From assembly GCA_963995525.1 (NCBI GenBank), contig OZ023207.1, forward strand, positions 3,812,105 to 3,876,104: a stretch of DNA of 64,000 nt. The letters run 5' to 3'. Source of the stretch: Escarpia spicata. Its lineage: Eukaryota; Annelida; Polychaeta; Sabellida; Siboglinidae. Position numbers and translations under genes: made by a program. A model generated the notes under the pieces. It saw only the letters and a program-made list of their open reading frames with translations, did no database searches and had not been told where the DNA came from. Positions 48,016-59,869 of the stretch are shown piece by piece; position 1 is the first letter of the stretch, and each line of letters starts with the position of its first letter.

Positions 48016-48485
48016 CAAGAGAAATCGTGAAATAGCAACGAAGTTACCATTAATCCTCAGTTGTTCAAATACACCCGACGTAACCTCTGCCACGCAATAT
48101 GATAACGAAGAGGAAACTGCAGTTTAGCGTGCGCGCGTCATCGGTTTTCGCGCTGTTGTGACGTATGTTTGGTGTTTTTATTTTGATTTGACTTTTACCG
48201 GTTTTTAACTGTTGGTAGAGAAAAAGTCGTTAGTAAGCATTCGAAGCTGGGACACCATGGAGTGAAGACATGTAAAGCCAAAAGGTAGCGTGAGGGCGAA
48301 TGGGCCCGAGTTATGTTCAAGTTAGACAATATTGTGAACGTATACCGTTAGTTATTAATAATCCTTGACCTATGAGCGAAGTCACGAAAAGTGGAACATT
48401 TAGATAAAAATTGGGCATAACAAATGTTCTGTCCCAAAATATTTGTTTGCAATATAGTGTTGTAGTAGAAGGATGAAAGTGTACC
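48016..48485. other. Unassigned spacer before the RTE-like element
   Basis: No recognised coding or repeat sequence. Confidence 0.45.
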
Positions 48486-48497
48486 AAGGTGATAAGT
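48486..48497. repeat. Left 12-bp target site duplication
   Basis: AAGGTGATAAGT, identical to 51292-51303. Confidence 0.85.
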
Positions 48498-51291
48498 CTA
48501 TCTCATGGTCCAAACCTTGCCATGGTGAGACGGCTTGTGTGTCTCAGTTACCCGAAGAGCTAAGTTAGTTACAGGTCGAAGGGTGGAGACCATGCAAATA
48601 GGGACCACACTCTTCTCGAGGCTAAGAGGTTTGCTTGGGGCCAATAACCCCAACGGTAAAAGAAAAACTGTTACAGGAACAATTACGATAAATTCAAGAG
48701 AGCAACATGGCTTGGGAGAGGTTGGGCCTTCAAACAGAAGCAATATGACGCAGTACAGTGAAAGCCGAGAGGAAGCTGTACGACCGACTGCCCTACTGAA
48801 AACCAAGAAAATCACAAAGATTGCTACCTGGAACGTCAGAACAATGTATGAAGCAGGGAAAGCAGAACAGTTAGCAACAGAGATGAAGAACTGCAATATA
48901 GACCTGCTTGGACTGAATGGTTACAGTCTGGTCAAATGAGACCTACAACAGCAGAGATGGTGCTGTACTCGGGACATGACATCGAGGATGCCCCGCACAC
49001 TGAGGGTGTAGCTTATTGCTGTCTAGAGCTCAACGAGCACTCATTAGCTGGGATGCGATCAATTCCAGAATGATTACTGCAAAATTCATGACGAAAAACA
49101 AGAATGTAACGATTAACGTGATACAGTGCTATACACCCACAAACGATGCGGACGAGGAAATGAAAGACGACTTCTACAACAGGCTGCACACTTTACTTGA
49201 AGAACAAGGGCCGAATGACGTTACCATTCTCATGGGTGACTTCAACACAAATATAAGAAATAACAACACAAGTTTTGAGCAAGTCGTGGGCAAGCATGGA
49301 TTAGGACATATGAATGAAAATGGAGAACGGTTCGGAGACTTATGTGCCATAAACAGCCTGGTCATAGGAAGAAGTATCTTCCCACATAAAGACATTCACT
49401 AGGCAAACTGGAGATCACCTAACCATATTACTGAAATTAAAAGCACTGTACACACAAGCTCAGAAGGAGGTAAAGAAGAGCATCAGAAGAGACAAGAGAA
49501 GCTTGGTGGACTAACTTGCAATACAGGCAGATGAGGCAGCAGCAAAAAAAGAAACATGACATATCTATATAACATAACAAAGAAGCTGGTATGCAAGTAT
49601 CAACCAAGAGACAACCAATTAAAGACAAGCAAGGAAAAGCCCTCACCATGGTATACGATCGACTAAAGAGATGGGTGCAGCACATCACATAATTATTAAA
49701 CCGACACACTCCAGAGATCCCCAGTCATCCCCCTAGCAGAGACAGTTCTACTCATAAACTGTGATAAACCAAGCAGATAAGAAATCAAGAACGCTATCAA
49801 GAAATTGAAGAACGGAAAAGCAGCAGGGCCGGATGAAATACCAGCAGAGGCGGTAAAGGCAGATATTAATATATCCACGGAATTACTGCACAGCCTCTTC
49901 AAGAAAGTATGGGAAAATGAAAGATTTCCAGAGAAATGGAGAAAGGGACTCGTAGTCAAGCTCCCAAAGAAGAGACATCAGAGAATGCAAGAACTATTGA
50001 GGAATAATGTTACTATCGATCCCGGGAAAAATGCTGAACATAGTGATATTGGAGGGGATGAAAGAAGCAGTGGATGCAATGCTCCGAGAACACAAAGCAG
50101 GTTTCCGACATGATAGATCTTGCACAGATCATATAGCTACTACGCGCATCATATTAGAACAATCATTGGAATGGAACTCACCACTGTTTGTCAATTTCAT
50201 TGACTATGAGAAAGCATTTAACAGTGTGGAGAGACAGACACTCTGGAATCTTGAGACATTATGACATTCCAGAAAAGGTAATCTCCGTTATCCAGAGCAC
50301 CTACCAAGGAATGTCTTGCCAAGTGGTACACGGAGGACGACTATCAGATAGTTTCGAAGTGGAGACAGGGGTTCGGCAGGGATGCCTGCTGTCGCTTTTC
50401 CTGTTCATCCTCACGATCGACTGTATTATGAGGACCACCATGGACGGGAGGCGAAATGGCATACAGTGGACACCATCGATTCAGCTGGATGACTTGGACG
50501 TCGCTGATGACCTGGCACTACTACCACACACCCACAAACAGATGCAGGAAAAAATGACATTTTTTCGGAATCAACATCAGCACAGACAGGTCTGAAGATC
50601 AACAGAAGCAAAACCAAGATCATGAAAATATACAGTAGGAACGACTACCCAGTTATAGCAGGAGGAGAGCCTCTGGAGGAAGTGGATTCATTTACGTACT
50701 TAGGGAGCGTGATAAACAAACAAGGTGGTAATGAGCCAGATGTTGCTGCAAGAGTGGACAAGACACGGACAGCATTCCTGATACTAAAGAAACATATGGA
50801 ATTCCGCAAAAAAAAAAAACACAACAAAAATCTGGATTTTTAACCCCAATGTAAAACTAGTATTGTTATATGGCTCTGAAACATGGAGAATGACAAAACA
50901 ACACTAGGCAAAATCCAGACTTTCCTTAGCAGATGTCTACGAAGAATTCTACGCATAAAATGGCAAGACAACATCAGAAACGAGGAGCTATGGGAAAGGA
51001 CAAGCCACTACCCGTCGCCAAGCAGATCCTGGGGAGAAAGTGGGGTTGGATTGGATAAACACTGAGAAAGCCAACAACAAACATCACAAGACAGTCTCTG
51101 ACGTGGAATGCTCAAGGAAAAAGAAGGCGAGGAAGACCAAAACCACATGGCAAAGAGACACAGTTGCAGAAATACAAAGGAATGGCTACACCAGGAGAGA
51201 ACTAGAGAAGATTTTCCAAAGTCGTGTGCGCTGGAGAGTCATCGTCGATGGCCTGTGCTCAGCATGGAGCGAAGGGCATAAGTAAGTAGGT
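48498..51291 (+). mobile_element. RTE-like LINE with intact boundaries, inactive
   Basis: Bounded by exact 12-bp duplications and ending in a GTAA/GTAG tail. The endonuclease starts at 'KITKIATWNVRTMYEAGKAE' (48814). It includes 'IQCYTPTNDADEEM' (49120), 'ILMGDFNTNIR' (49228) and 'HMNENGERFGDLCA' (49308). Shortly after 'SIFPHKDIH' (49390) the expected SDH segment is absent, which points to an internal deletion. The RT shows 'LKNGKAAGPDEIPAEAV' (49807), 'HKAGFRHDRSCTDHI' (50090), 'FIDYEKAFNSVERQTLW' (50195), 'TGVRQGCLLSLFLFIL' (50365), the catalytic box altered to 'DVADDLALL' (50497) and 'FTYLGSVINKQGG' (50690). The C-terminus ends 'RVRWRVIVDGLCSAW'. Stops and frameshifts occur throughout. Confidence 0.9.
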
Positions 51292-51303
51292 AAGGTGATA
51301 AGT
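51292..51303. repeat. Right 12-bp target site duplication
   Basis: AAGGTGATAAGT, directly after the element tail. Confidence 0.85.
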
Positions 51304-52794
51304 AGAAGAAAAATTATTGCCCGGTGCTTATTATATAGGATGATGAAATATACCATTCACATTTTTGTGTCGCGTCTGTCACACTTATAAATCTGTGTCG
51401 AGCAAACAATTATATAGTTACAATTCTTTTTTGGCTTGTAGAGGTATGTTATGATGGTAATTATCAGACACAAATATAATTACTACGTTTTCCATCGAAT
51501 CATAATGCCGACAATGCAAAAGTTTGTCCCCTTTTAAAATCCGGTTCAAAAAGTTCCACCTAAATTAGTTTTTCGCAATAGAAACATGTATTAACTGTCT
51601 GGATCTGTCTTACACCTCACACCTAACTCAGCATACATCTCATGGGGAACTAATTTCAATAGGTTCCACTCTAGAGGAAGAAATCCCCTTTTTGACTGGC
51701 CCAGAAGTAATTGTGACACACGCGACATAAGCGACAAGGCAAATAAAATTAACCTTTATTTTTAAACTGTCTCATTAATTGGTTGGTCATTTAGTTTATA
51801 TGATCTAAATCACTTTCTTTTTATCAACAGTGATAACAATTACTGTATTATAATACTGTAATACAGTAACTGAAAATCTGACCTCATAAATTTCAAAATC
51901 ATTACAAAATATGTGATTTACACAAATCTTAATCAATCATCATGTTTATGACCGTCCTCTTTATGGTGATTCTTAAGGATTTCATGTTCTACTTTCAAAT
52001 GCTATTCTTGATCGTCTGATGAGATGGATCTATGAGGAGATCCACTCCTGTGAGGTCTAATGGGCTCCTAATTTGTAATGAGCTGGATTTCTGTTTGTTC
52101 TCCTGATGGCTTTCAAAACAGTTATCTCCATATACACAAGTGTATGTTTGGAACAGGCACTCTGAATACAATCACTCAACCTCGGAATCCCATTATATAT
52201 GATTGATAGATGTAATGGCTTGTATCTCAGAAAGTTATACAGGGGAGGCTAAATTTTCATCTTGAAATATGATGCTTTCCTGTTCTAAGTTTGGTAGTCT
52301 CAGAGAGCATGCTAATATCCCTTAACTCTTTGCTTACGATTAAAAACAGCCAGTGTTTTAGCCATTTTTGAGATGTGTTTGTATTTTCATTTGATTACGA
52401 ATGCTTGATTTGCCGATATTTTTCTGCCAACACCCCTGACCTGTCTGTCCATAACCATCCCTTTAAATGCTGATATTAAGTTACATTGATTTGATTTGTG
52501 GACATATTTTTGAGCCATAGTCCCTTATTTCTGTATGGTTTTCTGGAAGGGCGTAGCAGAGTGGGCTATTGACAGGAGAGTTTCTGCTCTGTGTGTGCTG
52601 TGTACTGCCAGACAAAATATCAGGTATAATTTGTATGAATTTACGTGATATTCAGATACATTTAACAATTTAAACCCTTAGGGCAGATGATATTACTAAA
52701 AACATGAATGTCATCAGTCAACATAAGCGAATAATGTTTTGTTTGTTTTACATGGGTAATTGCAATCGTCCGTGGTGCCATCTGCATGACAAAA
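51304..52794. other. No gene seen
   Basis: 1.5 kb of AT-rich sequence without a recognised repeat or long ORF. Confidence 0.5.
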
Positions 52795-53206
52795 TTACAC
52801 TAACAAAACAGCTGTGCAATGCAGACTGTTATTAGTAGATTGCCAGCCAACAGTTGGTAAAATGATGATGTAAGTTGTTTGTGGCTTCTTCTGGGTATGA
52901 TGTTGTCGGTGCATATACTTGTATTATCTTCAGTTTGTAGCGCTTTGTTACACATAGAACAAGTTCTCCTACTCCGGGGCACATGTTTTTACCCCTCACC
53001 TACTCCTGTTTGGCCGTTGTTGCCGTGGAATGGTACAGCAGGTGGCCGCTTTGTAAGGTAGTGAAGCAGTGCTCTCTTCTACTGCATTCTGCGATCCCGA
53101 TCACATCCCATACCAACCTGGTTTCCCCAAGTTCTTCCTCCAGTTCTTGTATCTGTTTATCTTTTAGTATATACACGACCAAAACACAGGGGTCTCCAGT
53201 CTCCAA
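52795..53206 (-). mobile_element. LINE endonuclease fragment (RTE-like)
   Basis: The minus-strand reading 'LKDKQIQELEEELGETRLVW' then 'DVIGIAE' and 'LQSGHLLYHS' (53170-53020) is the start of an endonuclease domain. 'YKYMHRQHHT' (about 52915) continues it after a frameshift. Ends near 52795. It is a different lineage from the RTE-like element at 48498. Confidence 0.7.
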
Positions 53207-53455
53207 AACACGGTGTAAACTGAAAAGACGGATCGCGTTTTAGGATCTGAAATAAACCACAATCATGATTCATTATGCACCTCTTATTTGTTATCACTGC
53301 AGATTATTAATACGACAAGTAAAATATCAGTGACGGTGGTCGTTGCAACGCAAGCAAAACCTCGCGAGAATTTCGTACGCAAGTTGCGAATTTCTTAGTT
53401 GCGAAAACTGGCAAGCGTTTCGAGAATACCAACCAGCGTGTGCTGTGTTTTGTTT

Positions 53456-53476
53456 CACACACACACGCACTCACAC

Positions 53477-53535
<59 letters not shown>

Positions 53536-53575
53536 CACACACGCACACACATACACACACACATGCACACACACA
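53456..53575. repeat. (AC)n microsatellite
   Basis: About 120 bp of AC with scattered GC and AT interruptions. Confidence 0.97.
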
Positions 53576-53599
53576 AAATAATTCAACTGTAATAAGTTT

Positions 53600-54717
53600 A
53601 ATAAAGCATAGAACAAAGACCCGAATACCAGTGTTTATTTGCATCACGCAAAAGTAAACGTAAATAAAGTTATGGGTAAATCATTATTATATTTGTATGA
53701 CTACCACATATGTGTAAATGCACCTATGTTGAACAGGGATTGGTAGTCTAGCTTTACGTCAGTTTTTAACAAACAGTTGTGTCATTAAAACTGCATTCTC
53801 AGTTGGTAGAGCCACTCGCGAATCTGGATATGTGATGTCGAACTGTATAAGGTGTTAATAGTTTAAATATAGCCAGGAAGCTTAGTACAAAAGTGCGTAC
53901 ATTTCTTAAATTTTTTGAAAGAATAGACTTGATCGTTACATTTGATCAGTTATCAAAAAAGCCGACTGCCGGGCCGACCATTTAGTCTTCAAATCATTGA
54001 ATTTGTCAGTCAATTAGTGTGTGTGAGAATATTAAAAGACTGGACTTTAATATGATTACAGAAATACGTGCATAGTCGTACCGCGCATTCACGTGAAGAT
54101 TCCAAGTTTGAGAATTTAATTGGTAAATAAGTTAGTAGAGTGTCAAATGTTTATTATCACTAACCAACAAACGAGCCACCATGTTTTATTGAATACTAGC
54201 ATGTTTGCCTTTTGTTCGGGAAACGAATTTGAAATGAGAAGATATATATGTCCATACTTTTTGTTCGATGTTCCTTATATGCACGGGTATGTGTGCAACA
54301 CGACGGTTTCAATTATTAACCAGATATTCCTTACGCCAGAAGTCCACACAGCGCGAATGCACGACGGTCAGCGAATGTCGTTTTCAAATATCACAAATAC
54401 GTAAAGAATAATTTCCCGCAAGATGGCTCTACTGTGTCAGCACTTGGTTGTCCCATACTCACTAGATGGCGATACAGTTTCTATATCTTGTTTGAAGCAC
54501 TTATTGGGGACATTCGCCATTTATAAAAGCCCATTATACACGTGTCTTACTGCAACAAAATAATAAATTACGCATCCTGTTTTGAAGACGTCGAATGCCA
54601 GACATAACGGGAACATTTCGTTTATTCGTTTGGCGTCAGCATTCGTAAATTGCGCTTCAAGAGCACGCGTAATATGTTCTGATTTAACTATCTTCTGTTA
54701 TAACCTGCGGTATTTAA
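53600..54717. other. No gene supported
   Basis: A 94-codon ORF (54120-54404, plus) has Cys and hydrophobic stretches but no recognised domain and may be chance. It could also be a remnant of a region upstream of the LINE that follows. Confidence 0.4.
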
Positions 54718-56577
54718 TATGGTTAGTCACCTTACTATTTCTAGTTATAATTGTAATGGATTTGGTCCAAGCAAGGCAGAATATGTCTCGGAACTCATCA
54801 AAGTACATGATTTTGTTTTACCCAAGGAACACTGGTTAATTAAAACATACCATTTGATAACAATGTTAGCATTTGATCTCATAATGTCTCTGGAATAGAT
54901 AAAACTGTGTGTTTTAAGTGGCAGTGGCTACGGTGGAAAAGTTCCTTGAAATGTATTGTTTCCCCAGTCATCGTGAACTCTAATAGAATATGTGCAGTTA
55001 ATATAACTACTCAAAGCCATTATTTCTTTTAATGTGTACATGCCATGTAATGTCAAATCTAATGATGAGATGTACGGCGATATCTTGAGTGAAATTATGA
55101 ATGTATGTAATATAACGAATTGTTCCAACTTTATTATTGGAGATGATCTGAACATTTCTCTCACGCGTGAATCTTGTAACTTTACAAAACATTTAAATTG
55201 CGTATGCGAACAGGAATGAATCATGCCATGCATTGATGTAGGAGGAAACAATGTTTGTTATACACTTACCAGTCCCGTGGACAATGGTACAGATGTCTTG
55301 TACCATTTCCTTTTAAATAATGGACCCTTTGATCGCATGTTACAATATTATAGTACGCATGATGGCTCAAATTTGTTATTTTATTCACCACTGGTTCTTA
55401 CCTTAAATTTAGATGTTAACTATTGTTCATCTTCCGGTAGATCTAAACCCAAATGGCAAGACGCGTCAGAATGTAACCTAAGTCAGTACAGTACTGAGTT
55501 AGGGAAACTTATTATTGAATTATCTATACCTTGGCATTCTCTACAATGCCACAATAAAAATTGTCCTAGTAGGTTAGCGCATTGCAAGGATATTACGTTT
55601 TTTTTATGATTCAATAATGGTTTGTTGTCAGAGCTTCTCGGGACTCCTTTCCACACGAATCAAAAGAGTACAATTCGAAAGTTATAGCTGGTTGGAATGA
55701 GCACGTTAAACCATACAGATAAGCATCCATTTTTTGGCACGATGTGTGGACAGTGTGGCTGTCCTCGCAATGCTGTTATTGCTGATGTCATGTGTAGATC
55801 ACGCTCACAATATCACAGAGCTGTTCGTTTTGTAAAAAATTCAAAATAATGCTATATAGAGAAAGTATAGCTACAACATTACTTGGAAATAAAAATAGGG
55901 ATTTCTGGAAAGAAATTGGTAAAGTTACAAAGACAAATATTTGGTGACATGATTGATGATGTAACAGGTGACGAACATATTCCTAAACTCTTTGCTACTA
56001 AGTATGATGACCTATATAATTTAGTAGCATATAATGAAGAGGATATGGCGTCATTTTCTTATACAAAATATGCACAGTAAAGTAGATCTACAGTAGATGT
56101 GGATGTTAAAAATAACAAATTGGTTGGTATATACAGGTCACTTTATTCATGCTCCTCACAAACTACATGGGTTGGTACACATGTAATCCGGTCACATTAT
56201 TCATGCTCCTTACAAACTATATGTTTTTATGTTTTTCTATCTCTGTTATTCACGTCAATGGTGTATAATGGGTATATACCGGATGGGTTTAATAAACAAC
56301 AGGAAATCAGCAAATAACCCTGATAACTATCGAGCCATCGCTCTTAGTAGCCCCCTGTCGAAAATATTTGATTGGCTTATAATAATACAAAGGGTTGAAG
56401 TTTTTAAAACAAGTGATTTACAGTTTGGTTTTAAACATCACAACTCTACAGATAAATGTGCATTTGCGTTAATCGATACTTTGAACTATTTCCATCATAA
56501 TAAATATGATGTTTATGTGTTATTACTATATACTTCTAAAGCATTTGATCAAATATATTATGTTAAACCTTTTTATT
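54718..56577 (+). mobile_element. LINE with endonuclease and early RT, 3'-truncated at the satellite
   Basis: The frame at 54743 gives 'SYNCNGFGPSKAEYVSELIK' and 'FVLPKEHWL', the endonuclease start. A frameshifted middle follows, then 'VYMPCNVKSNDEMYGDILSE' (about 55030), 'NFIIGDDLNISLTRES' (55126), 'NGTDVLYHFLLNN' (55280) and 'YSPLVLTLNLDV' (55392; the catalytic SDHSP-type site is changed to FYSP). A long linker holds 'KPKWQDASECNLSQYSTELG' (55448). The RT begins 'NPDNYRAIALSSPLSKIFDW' (56317) and ends around 'YTSKAFDQI' (56530). The RT catalytic box is never reached: the similarity ends near 56577, shortly before the satellite. Confidence 0.85.
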
Positions 56578-56734
56578 TAGTTATGGATCGAGGAATGAAT
56601 CGGTTCCAGGGGCACGTGCCACAAGATCAGCAGTTCCCGAACTGGGGTACGCATACCACCGGGGTTTTTCCAGGGGGTACATGAAGGGTTGGCAGAAATA
56701 AGGATGTTGCCAGCTTGTGTGCTTTTCGTGTTCG

Positions 56735-57304
56735 CGCTTTGTACCAAAGACGGATACCTCGATGTAGAGTTCGTGTTGATCGGTCCTTTGTACCCAAGGC
56801 GGACACCTCGACGCAGAGTTCGTGCTGATCGGTCCTTTGTACCCAAGGCGGACACCTCGACGCAGAGTTCGTGCTGATCCGTCCTTTGTACCCAAGGCGG
56901 ACACCTCGACGCAGAGATCGTGCCGATCGGTCCTATGTACCCAAGGCGGACACCTCGACGCAGAGTTCGTGTTGATCGGTCCTTTGTACCCAAGGCGGAC
57001 ACCTCGACGCAGAGTTCGTGCTGATCGGTCCTTTGTACCCAAGGCGGACACCTCGACGCAGAGTTCGTGCTGATCGGTCCTTTGTACCCAAGGCGGACAC
57101 CTCGACGCAGAGTTCGTGCTGATCGGTCCTTTGTACCCAAGGCGGACACCTCGACGCAGAGATCGTGCCGATCGGTCCTTTGTACCCAAGGCGGACACCT
57201 CGACGCAGAGTTCGTGCCAATCGGTCCTTTGTACCCAAGGCGGACACGCCGACGCAGAGTTCGTGCCGATCGGTCCTTTCTGCCCAAGGCGGACACCTCA
57301 ATGT
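56735..57304 (+). repeat. 49-bp satellite, block 1 (forward, CpG-rich variant)
   Basis: About 11.6 copies of a 49-bp unit: ggtcctttgtacccaaggcg, gacacctcgacgcagagttc, gtgctgatc. Because 49 is not a multiple of three, all frames rotate through the unit, and three units encode a 49-residue periodic peptide. This explains the long minus ORFs (56577-57323) as artefacts. The first unit (56735-56785) is intermediate towards the variant of blocks 2 and 3. Confidence 0.97.
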
Positions 57305-57884
57305 AGAAAGGACTGATCAACACGAACTCTATATTCCGGTGTCCGTCTTTGGTAGAAAGGACTGATATACACGAACTCTACACTGAGGTGTCCGTCTTTG
57401 GTAGTAAGGAATGATAAACACGGACTCGACACTGAGGTGTCCGTCTTTGGTAGAAAGGACTGATAAACACGAACTCTACATTGAGGTGTCCGTCTTTGGT
57501 AGAAAGGACTGATAAACACGAACTCTACATTGAGGTGTCCGTCTTTGGTAGAAAGGACTGATAAACACGAACTCTACATTGAAGTGTCCGTCTTTGGTAG
57601 AAAGGACTGATCAACACGAACTCTACATTGAGGTGTCAGTCTTTGGTACAAAGGACTGATCAACACGAATTCTACACTGAGGTGTCCGTCTTTGGTATAA
57701 AGTAATGATCAACACGAACTCTACACTGAGGTGTACGTCTTTGGTAGAAAGGAATGATCAACACGAACTCTGCATTGAGGTGTCCCGTCTTTGGTACAAA
57801 GAAGTGATCAACACGAACTCTACATTGAGTTGTCCGTCTTTGGTACAAAGGACTGATAAACACGAACTCTACATTGAGGTGTCC
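57305..57884 (-). repeat. 49-bp satellite, block 2 (inverted, CpG-poor variant)
   Basis: About 11.8 copies in reverse orientation. Read on the minus strand the unit is caaagacggacacctcaatg, tagagttcgtgttgatcagt, ccttt with small variants. The switch at 57305 is abrupt: 'cacctcaatgtag' runs straight into 'aaaggactgatc'. Confidence 0.95.
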
Positions 57885-58482
57885 CTTATCATTCCTTTGT
57901 ACCAAAGACGGACACCTCAATGTGGAGTTCGTGTTGATCATTCCTTTGTACCAAAGACGGACACCTCAATGTGGAGTTCGTGTTAATCATTCTTTGTACC
58001 AAAGACGGATACCTCAATATGGAGTTCGTGTTAATCATTCCTTTCTACCAAAGACGGATACCTCAATGTAGAGTTCGTGTTTACCATTCCTTTGTACCAA
58101 AGACGGACATCTCAATATAGAGTTCGTGTTTACCTTTCCTTTGTACCACAGACTGACACCTCAATGTAGAGTTCGTGTTTACCTTTCCTTTGTACCAAAG
58201 ACGGACACCTCAATGTAGAGTTCGTGTTTATCATTCCTTTGTACCAAAGACGGACACCTCAATGTAGAGTTCGTGTTTATCATTCCTTTGTACCAAAGAC
58301 GGACACCTCAATGTAGTGTTCATGTTCATCATTCCTTATTACTAAAGACGGACAACTCAATGTAGAGTTCGTGTTTATCATTCCTTTGTACCAAAGACGG
58401 ACACCTCAATGTAGAGTTCGTGTTGATCATTCCTTTGTACCAAAGACGAATACCTCAATGTAGAGTTCATGTTGATCATTCT
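57885..58482 (+). repeat. 49-bp satellite, block 3 (forward, CpG-poor variant)
   Basis: About 12.2 copies, forward again: caaagacggacacctcaatg, tagagttcgtgttgatcatt, ccttt-type units. With block 2 it forms a 1.2-kb near-perfect inverted repeat with almost no spacer at 57884/57885. Confidence 0.95.
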
Positions 58483-59212
58483 CTTAGAATTCAGTAAAAA
58501 AGGACGAAGGCATCTTCCGAAAGGCGTCCAAATGTTTTGAGGCCGAGGGATTGTTGTAGAACAATGTATGCGCGTGTACGTTGACGGTGCGCCGGTGTGA
58601 TATTGTATGTGGATCCCCTTGGGTATATGGACTTGAGGGTCCATTTATCACGGCGTTTAAAATGACCCCCGCAAAAATATATTTTTTTAATGCGTTGAGT
58701 GAGGTAAACATTGTCAATTGGTGTACGTGTTATAAAACCCCCAGAATTGTCCTAAAACAAGTCAAAACCATATTGATATAAATCAACAATGGCATTTGTA
58801 CTATATTTTATCGTTATTAACACTGTTTTAAAACTTTTCTTTGAATAATTTTGCCTTTCAAAATAGTACATTCTTTATTTACATACATCAGTGAACCTTG
58901 TCAACAATGTTTAAATCACTAGACTCATAAACAGTTCCAGTTACCATGACGTCCATTTATAATCTCACACCGATCAAACGTAGCAGTTTTTTTCCGAGTG
59001 AATGAAGTAGGTTGTTTGTGTCGTCATTAAAAAATACTTGATTGCATTATTTATTGATAGGCTCTCGCATCATAGATAGTCCCGCCAGAGTTTAGAGCAT
59101 ATCTTAATTATGTTGTTAAGATGGTAAATACCACCAAATCCAGCTCTACCAATTCTCAACTCTGCTTTTGCCAAGTGTTTGATGCGGACCAAGAGATGCA
59201 GCTCTTCGACAC
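58483..59212. other. No gene seen
   Basis: Unassigned spacer between two arrays. Confidence 0.5.
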
Positions 59213-59869
59213 CGCGGTCTACTGATTGTCATGGAGAACGTGGCACTAAACAGCGCGGTCTACTGACTGTCATGGAGAACGTGGCACTAAACAGCGCGGT
59301 CTACTGACTGCCTTGGAGAACGTGGCACTAAACAGCGCGGTCTACTGACTGTCATGGAGAACGTGGCACTAAACAGCGCGGTCTACTGTCTGTCATGGAG
59401 AACGTGGCACTAAACAGCGCGGTCTACTGACTGTCATGGAGAACGTGGCACTAAACAGCGCGGTCTACTGACTGTCATGGAGAACGTGGCACTAAACAGC
59501 GCGGTCTACTGACTGTCATGGAGAACGTGGCACCAAACAGCACGGTCTACTGACTGTCATGGAGAACGTGGCACTAAACAGCGCGGTCTACTGACTGTCA
59601 TGGAGAACGTGGCACTAAACAGCGCGGTCTACTGACTGTCATGGAGAACGTGGCACTAAACAGCGCGATCTACTGACTGTCATGGAGAACGTGGCACTAA
59701 ACAGCGCGTTCTACTGACTGTCATGGAGAACGTGGCACTAAACAGCGCGGTCTGCTGACTGTCATGTAGAACGTGGCACTAAACAGCGCGGTCTACTGAC
59801 TGTCATGGAGAACGTGGCACTAAACAGCGCGGTCTACTGACTGTCATGGAGAACATGGCACTAAACAGG
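59213..59869. repeat. 41-bp minisatellite, 16 copies
   Basis: Unit cgcggtctactgactgtcat, ggagaacgtggcactaaaca, g. The array is 657 bp, 16.0 units, with only scattered single-base changes and no length variants. Non-coding: frames rotate and are interrupted. Confidence 0.97.

Noticed and set aside
56577..57323. 248-codon minus-strand ORF with repeated Arg/Cys-rich motif, like a repetitive protein gene
   Set aside because: It is the 49-bp satellite read through; all three frames on both strands are partly open and the peptide period equals the DNA period. No start context or flanking coding sequence.
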